Shown here: positions 29,473-38,790 of the stretch, piece by piece
Layout of the letters: each line of letters starts with the position of its first letter
Position numbering within the stretch: position 1 is the first letter of the stretch
NCBI RefSeq assembly: GCF_018128285.1
Contig: NZ_CP072380.1
Location: 2,232,001-2,296,000 of the forward strand
Direction of reading: 5' to 3'
DNA from: Atopobium sp. oral taxon 416
GTDB taxonomy: Bacteria > Actinomycetota > Coriobacteriia > Coriobacteriales > Atopobiaceae
Length of the DNA stretch: 64,000 bases
Notes under the pieces: generated by a model
The model's database searches: none
What the model saw: the letters and a program-made list of their open reading frames with translations, nothing else
What the model was told of the DNA's origin: nothing
Program-made: the position numbers and the translations under genes

Positions 29473-31725
29473 TCAATGTTTGCGGCGCCGATACTTTCTG
29501 CGCGTCGCATGGTCGGAGCCTCGGCGGGCTCCCTGCTTGAGACGCTTCATAACGTCAGCTTCGGTGGTGTGGTCGATGATCGCCTTCAGCTGGACAAACT
29601 GGTCACGCAGCTGTGCGGCTTCCTCGTAGTCCATCGCATCTGAGGCTGCCGCCATCTCTTCCTGCACGGTGGAGAGCATCGTTTCGATCTCGGAGCGCGG
29701 CACTGCCTGCAGGTCGTTCTGCAACTGCTCCTCGGTGATACCGGATCCACCGCCCTCAGAGTGTGCAGGCGTATAGAACACGCCGTTCTTCCGCTCACGC
29801 TTATCGACGTTCTCGTGGGCCTCTGCGATGAAGCTCGAGATATCGTTGATCGCTTTGCGGACCGTATGCGGCTCGATGTGGTACTTGTCGTTGTACTCCT
29901 CTTGAATCCGACGGCGCCGCCTCGTCTCGCCGATAGCCACCCGCATGGAGTCGGTGAGCTCATCGGCGTACATGATGACCTCACCGGAGACGTTACGTGC
30001 GGCACGCCCCATCGTCTGAATCAGGGAGCGGCGATTCCTCAGAAAGCCTTCCTTGTCCGCATCCAAGATAGCGACCAGGGAGACTTCAGGGATATCGAGG
30101 CCTTCACGTAAGAGGTTGATACCGACCAGGACATCGATCTTGCCTTCGCGCAGATCACGGATGATCCGGACACGGTCGAGCGTCTCGGTGTCGGAGTGCA
30201 TGTAGTTGACCTTGATCCCCTCATCGAGCAGATGGTCCGTCAGGTCTTCCGCCATGCGTTTGGTTAAGGTGGTAACCAGCACCCGCTCATGCTTCGCGGA
30301 ACGCTGCTTGATCTCGTCGATCAGATCGTCGATCTGTCCGCGGATCGGACGCACCTCGATCTTCGGGTCCAGAAGGCCGGTCGGACGGATGATCTGCTCT
30401 ACGGTCCGCTGGGAAACCTTCTCCTCGTAGTCACCCGGCGTTGCGGAGACATAGATGAACTGCGGGATGCGCTCCTCAAACTCGTCGAAGCGCAACGGCC
30501 GGTTATCCAAGGCAGAGGGCAGTCTGAACCCGTGCTCGATCAGCGTGATCTTGCGTGAGCGGTCCCCTTCGAGCATGCCTCTGATCTGCGGTACGGTCAC
30601 GTGGGACTCGTCGATCATGCACAGCATGTCTGGGGGGAAGTAGTCGATCAATGTATAGGGCGGCTCGCCCGGCTTTCTGCCATCCAGGTGGCGCGAGTAG
30701 TTCTCGATACCGTTGCAGTAGCCCATATTCTCGAGCATCTCGAGATCATAGGAGGTGCGCTCCTTCAGGCGTTGCGCCTGAAGGAGGCGATTGTCCGCCT
30801 TGAGTTCGGCCACACGCTTGGTCAGTTCTTCGTTGATCGTCTTGAGGGCGTGATTGATCTTCGGACGCTCAGTCACGTAATGCGAGGCAGGCCAGATCGG
30901 GATTGCATCGAATTCGCGTACCACTTCCCCGCCCACCTTATCGATCTCCGCGATGAGCTCCACCTCATCCCCGAAGAAGCTGATGCGGATCGGGTTGTCT
31001 GAGTAAGGCGGCCACACATCGACAGTGTCGCCTCTGACCCGAAAGGTACCGATCGAGAGATCGAGGTCGTTGCGGTCATATTGAATATTGATCAGGGAGT
31101 GGATTAAATCATCGCGCTCAAGGGGCTTTGACTTGTCCACATTCGGAGCCAAGCCTGCATAGTCCTGCGGGGAGCCGATACCGTAGATGCAGCTCACGGA
31201 GGCGACGACGATAACGTCACGGCGGCTCAGCAGCGAGGAGGTCGTCTGGTGGCGCAGTTTCTCCACCTCCTCGTTGATCGAGGCATCCTTTTCGATGTAG
31301 GTATCCGTCTGCGGGACATAGGCCTCTGGCTGGTAGTAATCGTAGTAGCTGACGAAGTAGGTCACCGCATTGTTCGGGAACATCTCCTTCATCTCACCCG
31401 CGACCTGCGCCGCCAAGGTCTTGTTCGGCTCCATGATGAGGGTCGGCTTGTTGACCGCCTCAATCACTTTAGCCATCGTGTAGGTCTTGCCGGAGCCCGT
31501 GACACCCACGAGCGTCTGGTACCTAAGCCCCTCTTTGACCCCTTGGGCCAGCTTTTCGATCGCCTGCGGCTGATCGCCCGCCGGCTCATAGGGGGAGATG
31601 ACCTGCAGCTTTGAGTCATCTGCGCCGAGCCCGAAACGCTTTAACTCTGCGCCGAAGCGCTCATGCGCTTCGGTGCTTCCGGCCCTCGGTTCTGTATCTG
31701 TTGCAACTGTATTGTCTTGAGCCAC
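29473..31725 (-). CDS. uvrB: Excinuclease ABC subunit B
   Basis: A 750-residue UvrB. Helicase motifs are [12 protein letters not shown] (Walker A), the beta-hairpin region [19 protein letters not shown] (motif II), and the C-terminal helicase block [15 protein letters not shown] and MGRAARN; a UVR domain ([19 protein letters not shown]) near the C-terminus contacts UvrC. It verifies damage after UvrA hand-off. The start GTG at 31725 is preceded by AAGAAGGG; the ATG at 31773 would place the SOS box inside the gene. The LexA-type box at 31755-31766 is 30 bases upstream. Confidence 0.97.
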   Translation of the reverse strand: MAQDNTVATDTEPRAGSTEAHERFGAELKRFGLGADDSKLQVISPYEPAGDQPQAIEKLAQGVKEGLRYQTLVGVTGSGKTYTMAKVIEAVNKPTLIMEPNKTLAAQVAGEMKEMFPNNAVTYFVSYYDYYQPEAYVPQTDTYIEKDASINEEVEKLRHQTTSSLLSRRDVIVVASVSCIYGIGSPQDYAGLAPNVDKSKPLERDDLIHSLINIQYDRNDLDLSIGTFRVRGDTVDVWPPYSDNPIRISFFGDEVELIAEIDKVGGEVVREFDAIPIWPASHYVTERPKINHALKTINEELTKRVAELKADNRLLQAQRLKERTSYDLEMLENMGYCNGIENYSRHLDGRKPGEPPYTLIDYFPPDMLCMIDESHVTVPQIRGMLEGDRSRKITLIEHGFRLPSALDNRPLRFDEFEERIPQFIYVSATPGDYEEKVSQRTVEQIIRPTGLLDPKIEVRPIRGQIDDLIDEIKQRSAKHERVLVTTLTKRMAEDLTDHLLDEGIKVNYMHSDTETLDRVRIIRDLREGKIDVLVGINLLREGLDIPEVSLVAILDADKEGFLRNRRSLIQTMGRAARNVSGEVIMYADELTDSMRVAIGETRRRRRIQEEYNDKYHIEPHTVRKAINDISSFIAEAHENVDKRERKNGVFYTPAHSEGGGSGITEEQLQNDLQAVPRSEIETMLSTVQEEMAAASDAMDYEEAAQLRDQFVQLKAIIDHTTEADVMKRLKQGARRGSDHATRRKYRRRKH

Positions 31726-31754
31726 AGTTAGCCCTTCTTCATACCTAGGATTTA

Positions 31755-31766
31755 GAACGTTTGTTC
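31755..31766. promoter_or_regulatory. Putative LexA (SOS) box upstream of uvrB
   Basis: GAAC-GTTT-GTTC matches the GAAC-N4-GTTC operator core and is 30 bases before the uvrB GTG, a position where LexA would block the promoter. The same core stands before uvrA. Confidence 0.6.
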
Positions 31767-31782
31767 CTAACATATACCCTTG

Positions 31783-32391
31783 TTAGCTCACGGCTAAAAG
31801 GTCTGCGGTATAGAGTTTTTGATAGTGCGTGAGGGCCCGGTCCACCCTCTGGATATAGGAGGCGGTCTCCGGATATTCCTGAGCCATCTCAGTGATGGAG
31901 CCTCCCCCAGAGCTGTCCCATTCCAAGGTCTTCGCGATGCCCGCATTGTAGGAAGCGATTACCTCATTGCGTGAGGAGAAATGCTGCTGTGCAAGATCCA
32001 GAAAGCCACAGCCAAACTCGATATTCGTCTGAGGGTCGCTCAGGTCATCGACCGCATAGAGGTTTCCATCCACATACCCCTCACGGATCAGCTCCTGGGC
32101 CGTTGCCGGCATGAGCTGCATCAATCCCTGTGCCCCTGCGCAGGAGGAAGCGTCAGGGTCCCAATTGCTCTCGGTCTTGATAATCGCGCAGACCAGCATG
32201 GGGTCCACATCGTGGCGCTTAGCGGAATCAAGGATATAGGACCTATAGGAGACGGGATACCATGCGCGCTCAACGCGGTTGACGATCGCAGTACCGGTAT
32301 CCGTCTCTTCAAAGAGCCACCAGAGCGTAAAGGCGACAAGCGCAAAGCAGAGCAGGCGCACGATATGCCCGCAACAGCCCCGTCTTCTCAT
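31783..32391 (-). CDS. Membrane-anchored lytic transglycosylase (SLT domain)
   Basis: A 202-residue protein with one N-terminal membrane segment (about residues 10-30) and an SLT/Slt70 catalytic domain: IIKTESNWDPDASS contains the catalytic Glu, followed by AQGLMQLMPATAQE and the ASYNAG motif. It would cleave peptidoglycan glycan strands outside the membrane. The start at 32391 has a GGGGGAAG box and forms an ATGA overlap with coaE; an upstream ATG at 32430 would overlap coaE by 43 bases. The coupling with coaE is positional only. Confidence 0.88.
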   Translation of the reverse strand: MRRRGCCGHIVRLLCFALVAFTLWWLFEETDTGTAIVNRVERAWYPVSYRSYILDSAKRHDVDPMLVCAIIKTESNWDPDASSCAGAQGLMQLMPATAQELIREGYVDGNLYAVDDLSDPQTNIEFGCGFLDLAQQHFSSRNEVIASYNAGIAKTLEWDSSGGGSITEMAQEYPETASYIQRVDRALTHYQKLYTADLLAVS

Positions 32392-32993
32392 CGCTTCCCC
32401 CTCCAGCCTTCGGCTTCGTGCTTTGCCCACCAGCTATCTACCTGATGAAGCAGGTTCTCCCGTGTCCCGTTATTGTCAAACACCGTGTCCGCATGCGCTT
32501 CGAGATATTCCCGGCTCGGCTGCTGAGCAATCCGGCGCTCAAAGTCTTTCTCGTCCATGCCGCGCACAATCGCACGCTTGCGCCTCAAGTCCATGGGGGC
32601 AACTACCACCGCCACCTCATCCGCTTCCGGTATCAGGTTCTCCACTCGATCGAGCAGCGGGATCTCCACCACGACGACCGTGGCGTCAGCGTGGGCCAGA
32701 TAGTCCTGCAGCTTCTGCTCAATTGCCGGGATCTCGATATTCTCAAGTTGTTGTGTTGTTGCCGCATTCGCAAACGCACGCTCAGCTAAGAGATGGCGGT
32801 TCAGCACGCCGCTGCTGTCTACGAGATCCGCTCCGAAGACGCGAGCGATCTTAGAAACACAAGGCTCCCCCGGTGCCAAAACGACACGAGAGAGCCGGTC
32901 AAGATCGCAACGCTTAGCCCCTTTTGAGGCGAGGTGCTCAGCCACCGTCGACTTGCCAGAGGCGCACCCTCCGGCAAGAAACAGTGTATACAT
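32388..32993 (-). CDS. coaE: Dephospho-CoA kinase
   Basis: A 201-residue P-loop kinase for the last step of CoA synthesis. The Walker A is FLAGGCASGKST, a slightly unusual version of GGIGSGKS; the CDLDRLSR segment corresponds to the family D-x-D block, VVVEIPLLDR is the substrate-site strand and RRIAQQPSREYLEAHADTVFDNNG is the conserved lid/C-terminal part. It lies 11 bases after a small zinc-ribbon membrane protein. Confidence 0.92.
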   Translation of the reverse strand: MYTLFLAGGCASGKSTVAEHLASKGAKRCDLDRLSRVVLAPGEPCVSKIARVFGADLVDSSGVLNRHLLAERAFANAATTQQLENIEIPAIEQKLQDYLAHADATVVVVEIPLLDRVENLIPEADEVAVVVAPMDLRRKRAIVRGMDEKDFERRIAQQPSREYLEAHADTVFDNNGTRENLLHQVDSWWAKHEAEGWRGKR

Positions 32994-33004
32994 CGAGGGT
33001 GCTC

Positions 33005-33403
33005 CTATGAGTTGGAATTGAACTTGGTATGGCAGCGCGGGCAGGTGACACGGATAGCACCCTTACCGCGCGGTACTCGGACCATCTGTCCACAGTTAGG
33101 ACACTGGATATGCTTGTAGTTCTTGAGTTCCTTTGCAGCTGCGCTTGGGTTTCTGAGCCACGGGGCAACCGGTCCCATAATGTTGACAAAGTGCTCGTTC
33201 TGGTCCCGCAGGGTCTGGGAAACGGGGGCGAAGAGGCGGAAGAGCGCATAGGCGACCAGGGCGATGATAACGATCGTGATCCAAAGCTGGTTCGCAAAGA
33301 GGTTGATGATCAGGAAGATGACGGCAAGCACGAGGGATGCCACCGCCATCTCATCGATGCCATTTCTGTTCTGCATAAAGTTGTTCGAGTTTCCACTTTG
33401 CAT
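33005..33403 (-). CDS. Small membrane protein with C-terminal zinc ribbon
   Basis: A 132-residue protein of unknown function. Two closely spaced hydrophobic segments (about residues 19-60) are followed by a soluble tail that ends in a zinc ribbon, with CPNC and CPRC pairs about 20 residues apart. The N-terminus is Asn/Gln-rich. Similar small proteins occur in Coriobacteriia, but no role is known to me. The ATG has AAAGGA nine bases upstream. Confidence 0.75.
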   Translation of the reverse strand: MQSGNSNNFMQNRNGIDEMAVASLVLAVIFLIINLFANQLWITIVIIALVAYALFRLFAPVSQTLRDQNEHFVNIMGPVAPWLRNPSAAAKELKNYKHIQCPNCGQMVRVPRGKGAIRVTCPRCHTKFNSNS

Positions 33404-33547
33404 TGGTGGAGTTCCTTTCGTTGTGCCTCACTAGGTACATCATATGCTATATCTCTTTAATGATGCCAAATAACATCACCTTTGATGCAGGCATTTAAAG
33501 AAACTGAAGAAAAGACCATGCTTGCAAGCAAACCATCAATTGTTGTA

Positions 33548-34697
33548 CTAGCTCTGGGTTTGTGGCTTCGTGTAGCGAGGAAATCCTCTAAAGCTCAGCT
33601 GAGAGCCATCACCCCCTGCGTGCATGGGGATCGCATGCATGGTCTGCTCCATGACGCCTGCCTGGTGTTGTCGATCAAGTAGCGGTACTGAGGCTTAGTC
33701 ACCACGTCAGCCAGCTTGTGGTACTGGTCGCGGATCGTATGGGTCAGGACTTCCTTCCCCAACTGGTAGGTTGCGGACTGAGCTGCCCTCTGCTTGAGCT
33801 CCTTGCGTTTTCCACCAGGCTCTGCTCGTGGTCTTGTATGATATAGGTGGTGTGTGCCTCCTCGCAGGTCCCTTCCATACGCTCCAGATAGTAAAATCCT
33901 TCATACCCCCTGTGTACTCCGGTTGCTCTGGGGGCAGAATTATCGCACGAAACTCCATCAGCGCCTCTGAGGCATCGATCGTGAGACCCTTGGCAGTCCC
34001 GGTATGGACCGCCTTGCCGTAGGCACTCACCTGTACCTGTGCAGCATTGAGGGTCCTGCAGCAGAACTCTCCCAGAGGCCCTGCAACGATCGTATAGCCA
34101 TAGGCTGCCCCCAAGGCATCGAGGTCCAGCAGGCACCCCGTGTTCCAACTCCTCATCCGGCACAAAGGCCAGCGCGATACAAGGATGTCTGATCGAGGGG
34201 TCGTCCTTGAGACGCTTGAGCACAACCCATCAACTCTGCAATGCCCGCTTTGTCATCCCCGCCCACGAGCGAGGTTCCGTCACCGGTCACGGGGTCCCAA
34301 CCGACCATATACTTGAAATTCGTGTTAGTCTCATGACTGATCCACACCTCTTCCCCTTCAGCGTCATGCCCGATCGTGCACTTGCCGCCTTCGTAGTGGT
34401 GCACCGTCGGAGTCACGCGGTCGACGTGTGGCTGCCACACGGTGTCGAGGCGGCAGCAAAAGCTAAAGGTTGGCAATGACTCCAATCCGGGGGTTGCGGA
34501 CCACAGGGCCGTTACGTAGGCGTGCTCGACAATTGACACGTCCTGCGCCCCAACCTCCTTTAGGTCCTGTACAACCGTCTCTGCCATCGCAAGCTCACGC
34601 TTTAAACTCGGTATGTTTTGCTCCTGCGTGATATCGACTGTTGGATCGGACTGTGAGACGCGCAGTATCTCAGAACCGCATCCGAAGCGAAACTCAT
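33548..34697 (-). pseudogene. pepT: Peptidase T (pepT) pseudogene, multiply frameshifted
   Basis: Homology to the M20 aminotripeptidase PepT runs through the whole stretch but in changing frames. It begins at ATG 34697 behind GGGAGG (MSFASDAVLRYCAS), shifts to a frame with SQSDPTVDITQEQNIPSL and GGDDKAGIAEL, then near 34220 to IALAFVPDEELEHG, then near 34150 to HTGTAKGLTIDASEAL, then to GYEGFYYLERMEGTCEEAH, then to RKELKQRAAQS and finally IPMHAGGDGSQLSFRGFP before a stop. At least five frame changes are needed and the normal C-terminus after LSFxGxP is missing. Metal and catalytic motifs of the parent are still readable. Confidence 0.88.
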
Positions 34698-34832
34698 CGC
34701 CGCACCTCCCCACATAATCGCAGACAGTACCGAAGCCTGCGCTCTTCCGCATCGCGCATACGATGTATATCTCTATCGGGCAGGTCAGACCTCTCTTCCC
34801 AAGATTTCGCTTTCAGGCCTGTAACGGAAACT

Positions 34833-34838
34833 TATAAT
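34833..34838 (+). promoter_or_regulatory. Candidate -10 box for the binding-protein gene at 34924
   Basis: A perfect TATAAT hexamer 86 bases before the start codon, in a locally AT-rich stretch. The hexamer 17 bases further upstream (CTTTCA) is a poor match to TTGACA, so the promoter call is tentative. Confidence 0.35.
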
Positions 34839-34923
34839 TCCTAGTAATTTGGGGATATTATCGTCACACTGCTATTCGTTCTATACCGTACAATAGATAC
34901 AGACTCACAGAGAGGATCAGCAT

Positions 34924-36555
34924 ATGGCTTTAAACAATGAGGTCAAGGAGCACAGAACCGCTCTGGCCCATCCCCTGTCACCTGCGGTGACCCGCAGATC
35001 ATTCCTGAAAGGCTCACTTGGCGCAGCAGTGCTTGCAGCCGGCACTAGCCTCACCGCCTGCGGCGGCAGCGCTGATGACCAGAGCGATGGAACTGTCCTG
35101 CGCGTCGGTACCGAAAATCCCCATTCCTCCTTCGACACCCAGGTCACCTCGAACTCTTGGGGTGCCTCTGAGAACATCTGCGACACGCTCGTCACGCTCA
35201 ACACCAAGACCTTGGAGCTTGAGCCCCTCTTGATCACCCAGATGCCCGACCTCTCAGACGACCGCCTGACCTACTCCTTTGAGCTGAAGGACGCTATCAA
35301 GTTCCACGATGGGTCAACGCTGACGTCAAATGACGTGAGGTACTCCCTCACCCGTCTGATCTCGAAAAAGGCGGAAGCGGACTCCTTCACCTACATCCAG
35401 GGCGCTGATGCAGTGCTCAATGGTGACAGCGATAAGCTGACCGGCGTACAAGTCCAGGATGACACGCACTTCACGATCACCCTGACGCAGCCCTACACCA
35501 ACTTCCTGAATATGTTGGCACAGTTCTATGCCAGCATCTATCCGCAGGCTGCCTGCGAAGCCGCGGGTGATGACTGGGGTACTGGCACCAACTTTATCGG
35601 CTCCGGCCCCTACCGTCTGGAATCCAATGACGACAACACCGAAGTGGTGCTCAAGGCCTTTGATGACTACCACCAAGGCAAGCCCGCGATCGACGAAGTT
35701 GACATCATGTACATCGATGATGCCAATACCCGTATGATGAGCTACAAGAACGGGGATATCGACCTGTGCTTCTTCAGCACCTCATTGCTGCAGCAGTACC
35801 AAAACGATGATTCCGTCAAAAACGATATCGTCTACTACACGCCGGGTGCTACGCAGTTCGTGAACCTCAACCTCAACGATCCTCGCTTCCAGGATGAGCG
35901 CATCCGCGAGGCGCTCTCGCTGGCAATCAACCGCCAGGAACTGGCAGACACCGTCTTAAACGGCGCTGCTATCCCCTGCTCTGGGTTCATTCCTCCTTCG
36001 GAGACCGGTCACGACGACTCCGCGCAGACTCTTGACTATAACCCTGATCGTGCCCGTCAGCTCCTGCAGGAAGCCGGTATGAGCGATCTTTCGATCACTG
36101 CTCAGGTGAGAAGCCAGGACCAGGCCGTGATGGTCGCACTTCAAAACTACTGGTCGCAGATCGGCGTCAATGTCGATGTACAGACCATCGATGCCGGCAT
36201 GTGGCGCGACGCCCGTGCCAACGGTTCCCTGGTTATGACCCTCGTACTGTGGTCCACACTTTCCTTTGTGGGCGTGGAACATATGGCTTCCTATTTCTAT
36301 AGCACTAATGCATCCCAACGTTCGAGCTTCTACAACAGCCCACAGTTCGACGCCTACGTCGATGCTGCCCGCACTGCTACCTCAGAGGGTGAGGCTAACG
36401 AGGACACGATCAACGCAGACCACCAGCTGGTCCGTGAGGACTACGCCACGATCCCAGTCGTGTGGCCGCAGAGCCCCTACGTACTGCGTCCCGGCTACGA
36501 TGGGCTAGATATCCTGGTCGACTTCCACTATAAAGGCATGACATATAACGGCTAA
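34924..36555 (+). CDS. Peptide-type ABC solute-binding lipoprotein (family 5)
   Basis: A 543-residue SBP_bac_5 protein. A long N-terminal tail precedes the Tat-like motif VTRRSFLKG (Arg24-Arg25), a hydrophobic run and the lipobox LTAC (Cys46), indicating Tat export and lipid anchoring. Family segments include FHDGSTLTSNDVRYSL, GSGPYRLES and REALSLAINRQELADTV. The ATG has GAGAGG eight bases upstream. It faces the oppBCDF genes across a shared terminator and has no transport genes on its own strand, so it may supply ligands to that transporter. It resembles the second binding protein at 41885-43534 (both share YFYSTNA/YFYANNA and SSFYNxPQFDA segments). Confidence 0.87.
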   Translation: MALNNEVKEHRTALAHPLSPAVTRRSFLKGSLGAAVLAAGTSLTACGGSADDQSDGTVLRVGTENPHSSFDTQVTSNSWGASENICDTLVTLNTKTLELEPLLITQMPDLSDDRLTYSFELKDAIKFHDGSTLTSNDVRYSLTRLISKKAEADSFTYIQGADAVLNGDSDKLTGVQVQDDTHFTITLTQPYTNFLNMLAQFYASIYPQAACEAAGDDWGTGTNFIGSGPYRLESNDDNTEVVLKAFDDYHQGKPAIDEVDIMYIDDANTRMMSYKNGDIDLCFFSTSLLQQYQNDDSVKNDIVYYTPGATQFVNLNLNDPRFQDERIREALSLAINRQELADTVLNGAAIPCSGFIPPSETGHDDSAQTLDYNPDRARQLLQEAGMSDLSITAQVRSQDQAVMVALQNYWSQIGVNVDVQTIDAGMWRDARANGSLVMTLVLWSTLSFVGVEHMASYFYSTNASQRSSFYNSPQFDAYVDAARTATSEGEANEDTINADHQLVREDYATIPVVWPQSPYVLRPGYDGLDILVDFHYKGMTYNG

Positions 36556-36592
36556 TCAGGCGTGATACAACAAAGTTCTTTTCTTAGCGAAC

Positions 36593-36627
36593 GGTGAACC
36601 CTCTTGAAAAAGCGGGTTCACCTTTTT
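36593..36627. terminator. Rho-independent terminator between convergent transport genes
   Basis: GGTGAACCC and GGGTTCACC form a perfect nine-base-pair stem with a 12-base loop, followed on the plus strand by TTTTTATT. It ends the plus-strand binding-protein gene. An A-run in the loop but not before the stem makes it weaker for the minus-strand genes. Confidence 0.85.
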
Positions 36628-36651
36628 ATTGCAACAATCTTAAGCAATTCG

Positions 36652-37716
36652 TTATCGTACAGCCCTCGTCTGCTCCTCAGCTTCGAGCAGAGTCTCGTTG
36701 AGATCCAACTTACGCTCCGCCTCGCTGAGGTCCTTATCGAAGAGGTGGCAGGCGCACCAGTGGTCCGGAGCCACCTCAGCCATCTCTGGCTTCTTCTCGG
36801 TACAGACCCTCATGCAGTGTGGGCAGCGGGTGTGGAAGGCACAACCTGTCGGTGGGGTTGTAGGACTCGGCACATCACCTTGGAGCACGTGCATGTCCTG
36901 GATACGCTCCCGCCCGATGCGCGGCACGACCGTAAGCAGTGCCTTCGTGTAGGGATGCAGTGGGTTATCGTAGAGCTCTTGCTTGCCTGCAAGCTCCATC
37001 ATGTGCCCCAGATACATCACCATGACTCTGTCGGCTATATGCTTAACGACGGAGAGGTCATGGCTGATAAAGATATAGGAGAGGCCTAGCCGATGCTGCA
37101 GGTCCTCGAGCAGGTTGATCACCTTCGCCTGCACGGAGACGTCCAGGGCGGAGACTGGCTCATCGCAGATCACTAGCTCCGGCTCCAGCACGATCGCGCG
37201 GGCGATTCCGATACGCTGGCGTTGCCCTCCGGAGAACTCGTGGGGGTAGCGGTACTTGAACTCAAGGTCCAGGCCCACCGCCTGCATCACGTCCTCAACC
37301 CTCTTGTCCCGCTCTTCCTTCGTTTTGTAAGTGAGGGCGATATCGATCGGCTCAGCGATGATGTCTGCTACCGTCATACGTGGATTGAGCGAGCTGTAGG
37401 GGTCCTGGAAGATGAGCTTCATCTTCGCGCGCTCCTGCTTGAGCTCCTCCCCTTTGAGGGATGTGAAGTCCTTCGCATCCAGGTACACTTTGCCTGAGGT
37501 CGGCTCAGTCAGGCGCAGGATGCACTTGCCGCAAGTGGATTTGCCGCAGCCGGACTCACCCACGATTGCAAAGGTCTCATCCCGATGGACTTCAAAAGAG
37601 ACATCCTCGAGGGCATGGACGACCTTCTTTGGACGGGAGAAAACGCCGGTGTTCACCGGATAGTGCTTCGTGAGGTGCTCGACCCTCAGGATCACATCGT
37701 TGTCCTTCTCACTCAC
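36652..37716 (-). CDS. oppF: Oligopeptide ABC transporter ATP-binding protein, OppF/DppF
   Basis: A 354-residue ABC ATPase: Walker A GESGCGKST, signature FSGGQRQRIGIARA, Walker B VICDEPVSALD, and the oligopeptide-type C-terminus with GCAFHTRCPHCMRVC and several further Cys. The GTG start at 37716 overlaps the oppD stop (GTGA). Works as heterodimer with OppD on the inner face of the membrane. Confidence 0.92.
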   Translation of the reverse strand: MSEKDNDVILRVEHLTKHYPVNTGVFSRPKKVVHALEDVSFEVHRDETFAIVGESGCGKSTCGKCILRLTEPTSGKVYLDAKDFTSLKGEELKQERAKMKLIFQDPYSSLNPRMTVADIIAEPIDIALTYKTKEERDKRVEDVMQAVGLDLEFKYRYPHEFSGGQRQRIGIARAIVLEPELVICDEPVSALDVSVQAKVINLLEDLQHRLGLSYIFISHDLSVVKHIADRVMVMYLGHMMELAGKQELYDNPLHPYTKALLTVVPRIGRERIQDMHVLQGDVPSPTTPPTGCAFHTRCPHCMRVCTEKKPEMAEVAPDHWCACHLFDKDLSEAERKLDLNETLLEAEEQTRAVR

Positions 37717-38780
37717 TTGGTCTCACCCCATTCCTTCCGGTAGCGCCAGCAGGCAACCAGATGGCATCGATCCTCTTTGGCCTGCTCCAGCTTCGGTACC
37801 TGTCTACGGCAGATATCCTTGGCAAAGGGGCAACGCGGGTTGAAGGGGCAGCCCTGAGGCAGCTCGTTGAGCATGGGTACGTTGCCCGGGATCGCGTAGA
37901 GCGTATCGATCTGGTTATCGAGCGACGGGATGGAGTTAATCAGGCCCCGCGTATAGGGGTGCAGCGGCTCGGTGAAGAGCGCACTTGCCATCGTATACTC
38001 CACGAGGTGGCCCGCATACATCACGATGACCCAGTCTGCCATCTCTGATACAACGCCCATATCGTGGGTGATGAGCATGACTGCGGTACCCGTCTGGGTC
38101 TTCATGCGATCGATCAGCTGCAGAATCTGTGCCTGGATCGTCACGTCGAGTGCCGTGGTCGGCTCATCGCAAATCAGCAGCGAGGGCTGGCAGGCCAGTG
38201 CCATCGCGATCATAATTCTCTGCCGCATGCCGCCGGAGAGCTCGTGTGGATAGCTTTTGTACACCTTCTCTGGTGCTGGAATACCCACCGAGCGTATCAT
38301 AGCTAAGGCTCGCTTGCTAGCCTCTTCTTTTGGCATGGCCGGATTGTGGACGAGGATGCCCTCACGGATCTGATCCCCAGCCTTCATGACCGGATTCAGG
38401 CTCGTCATCGGCTCCTGAAAGATCATGCCGATATCCTTGCCCCGGTATGTTTGCATCTGGTCTTTGGAAAGCTTCGTCAGGTCTTCTCCGTTGAGCTCAA
38501 TGGAGCCCCCGGTGATCTTGGCAGGCGGGGACGGCAGAAGGCCGATGATGGAGAGGGCGGTCAGGGACTTGCCACAACCGGACTCACCCACGACACCCAA
38601 GGTCTCCCCTTTGCGCATCATGAAGTTCAGATGCTGCAGCGCCGGCAGCGCGCCGTCCTCGGTGTAAAGCGTCACGCAGAGGTCACTGACCCGCAACAGG
38701 ACGTCCTTGCCCTGAGTGATCTCCTGCTGCTGAGCATACTTTCTGTCTGCATCGGTCATCGTGTACAGTGTGTCTGTCAT
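37713..38780 (-). CDS. oppD: Oligopeptide ABC transporter ATP-binding protein, OppD/DppD
   Basis: A 355-residue ABC ATPase with Walker A GESGCGKSLTAL, signature LSGGMRQRIMIAMA, Walker B ICDEPTTALD and the Cys-rich C-terminal block GCPFNPRCPFAKDIC. The ATG at 38780 stands five bases behind AAGGAGGGG, which decides against the ATG at 38834. It lies 10 bases after oppC. Confidence 0.92.
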   Translation of the reverse strand: MTDTLYTMTDADRKYAQQQEITQGKDVLLRVSDLCVTLYTEDGALPALQHLNFMMRKGETLGVVGESGCGKSLTALSIIGLLPSPPAKITGGSIELNGEDLTKLSKDQMQTYRGKDIGMIFQEPMTSLNPVMKAGDQIREGILVHNPAMPKEEASKRALAMIRSVGIPAPEKVYKSYPHELSGGMRQRIMIAMALACQPSLLICDEPTTALDVTIQAQILQLIDRMKTQTGTAVMLITHDMGVVSEMADWVIVMYAGHLVEYTMASALFTEPLHPYTRGLINSIPSLDNQIDTLYAIPGNVPMLNELPQGCPFNPRCPFAKDICRRQVPKLEQAKEDRCHLVACWRYRKEWGETK

Positions 38781-38790
38781 AGTCCCCTCC

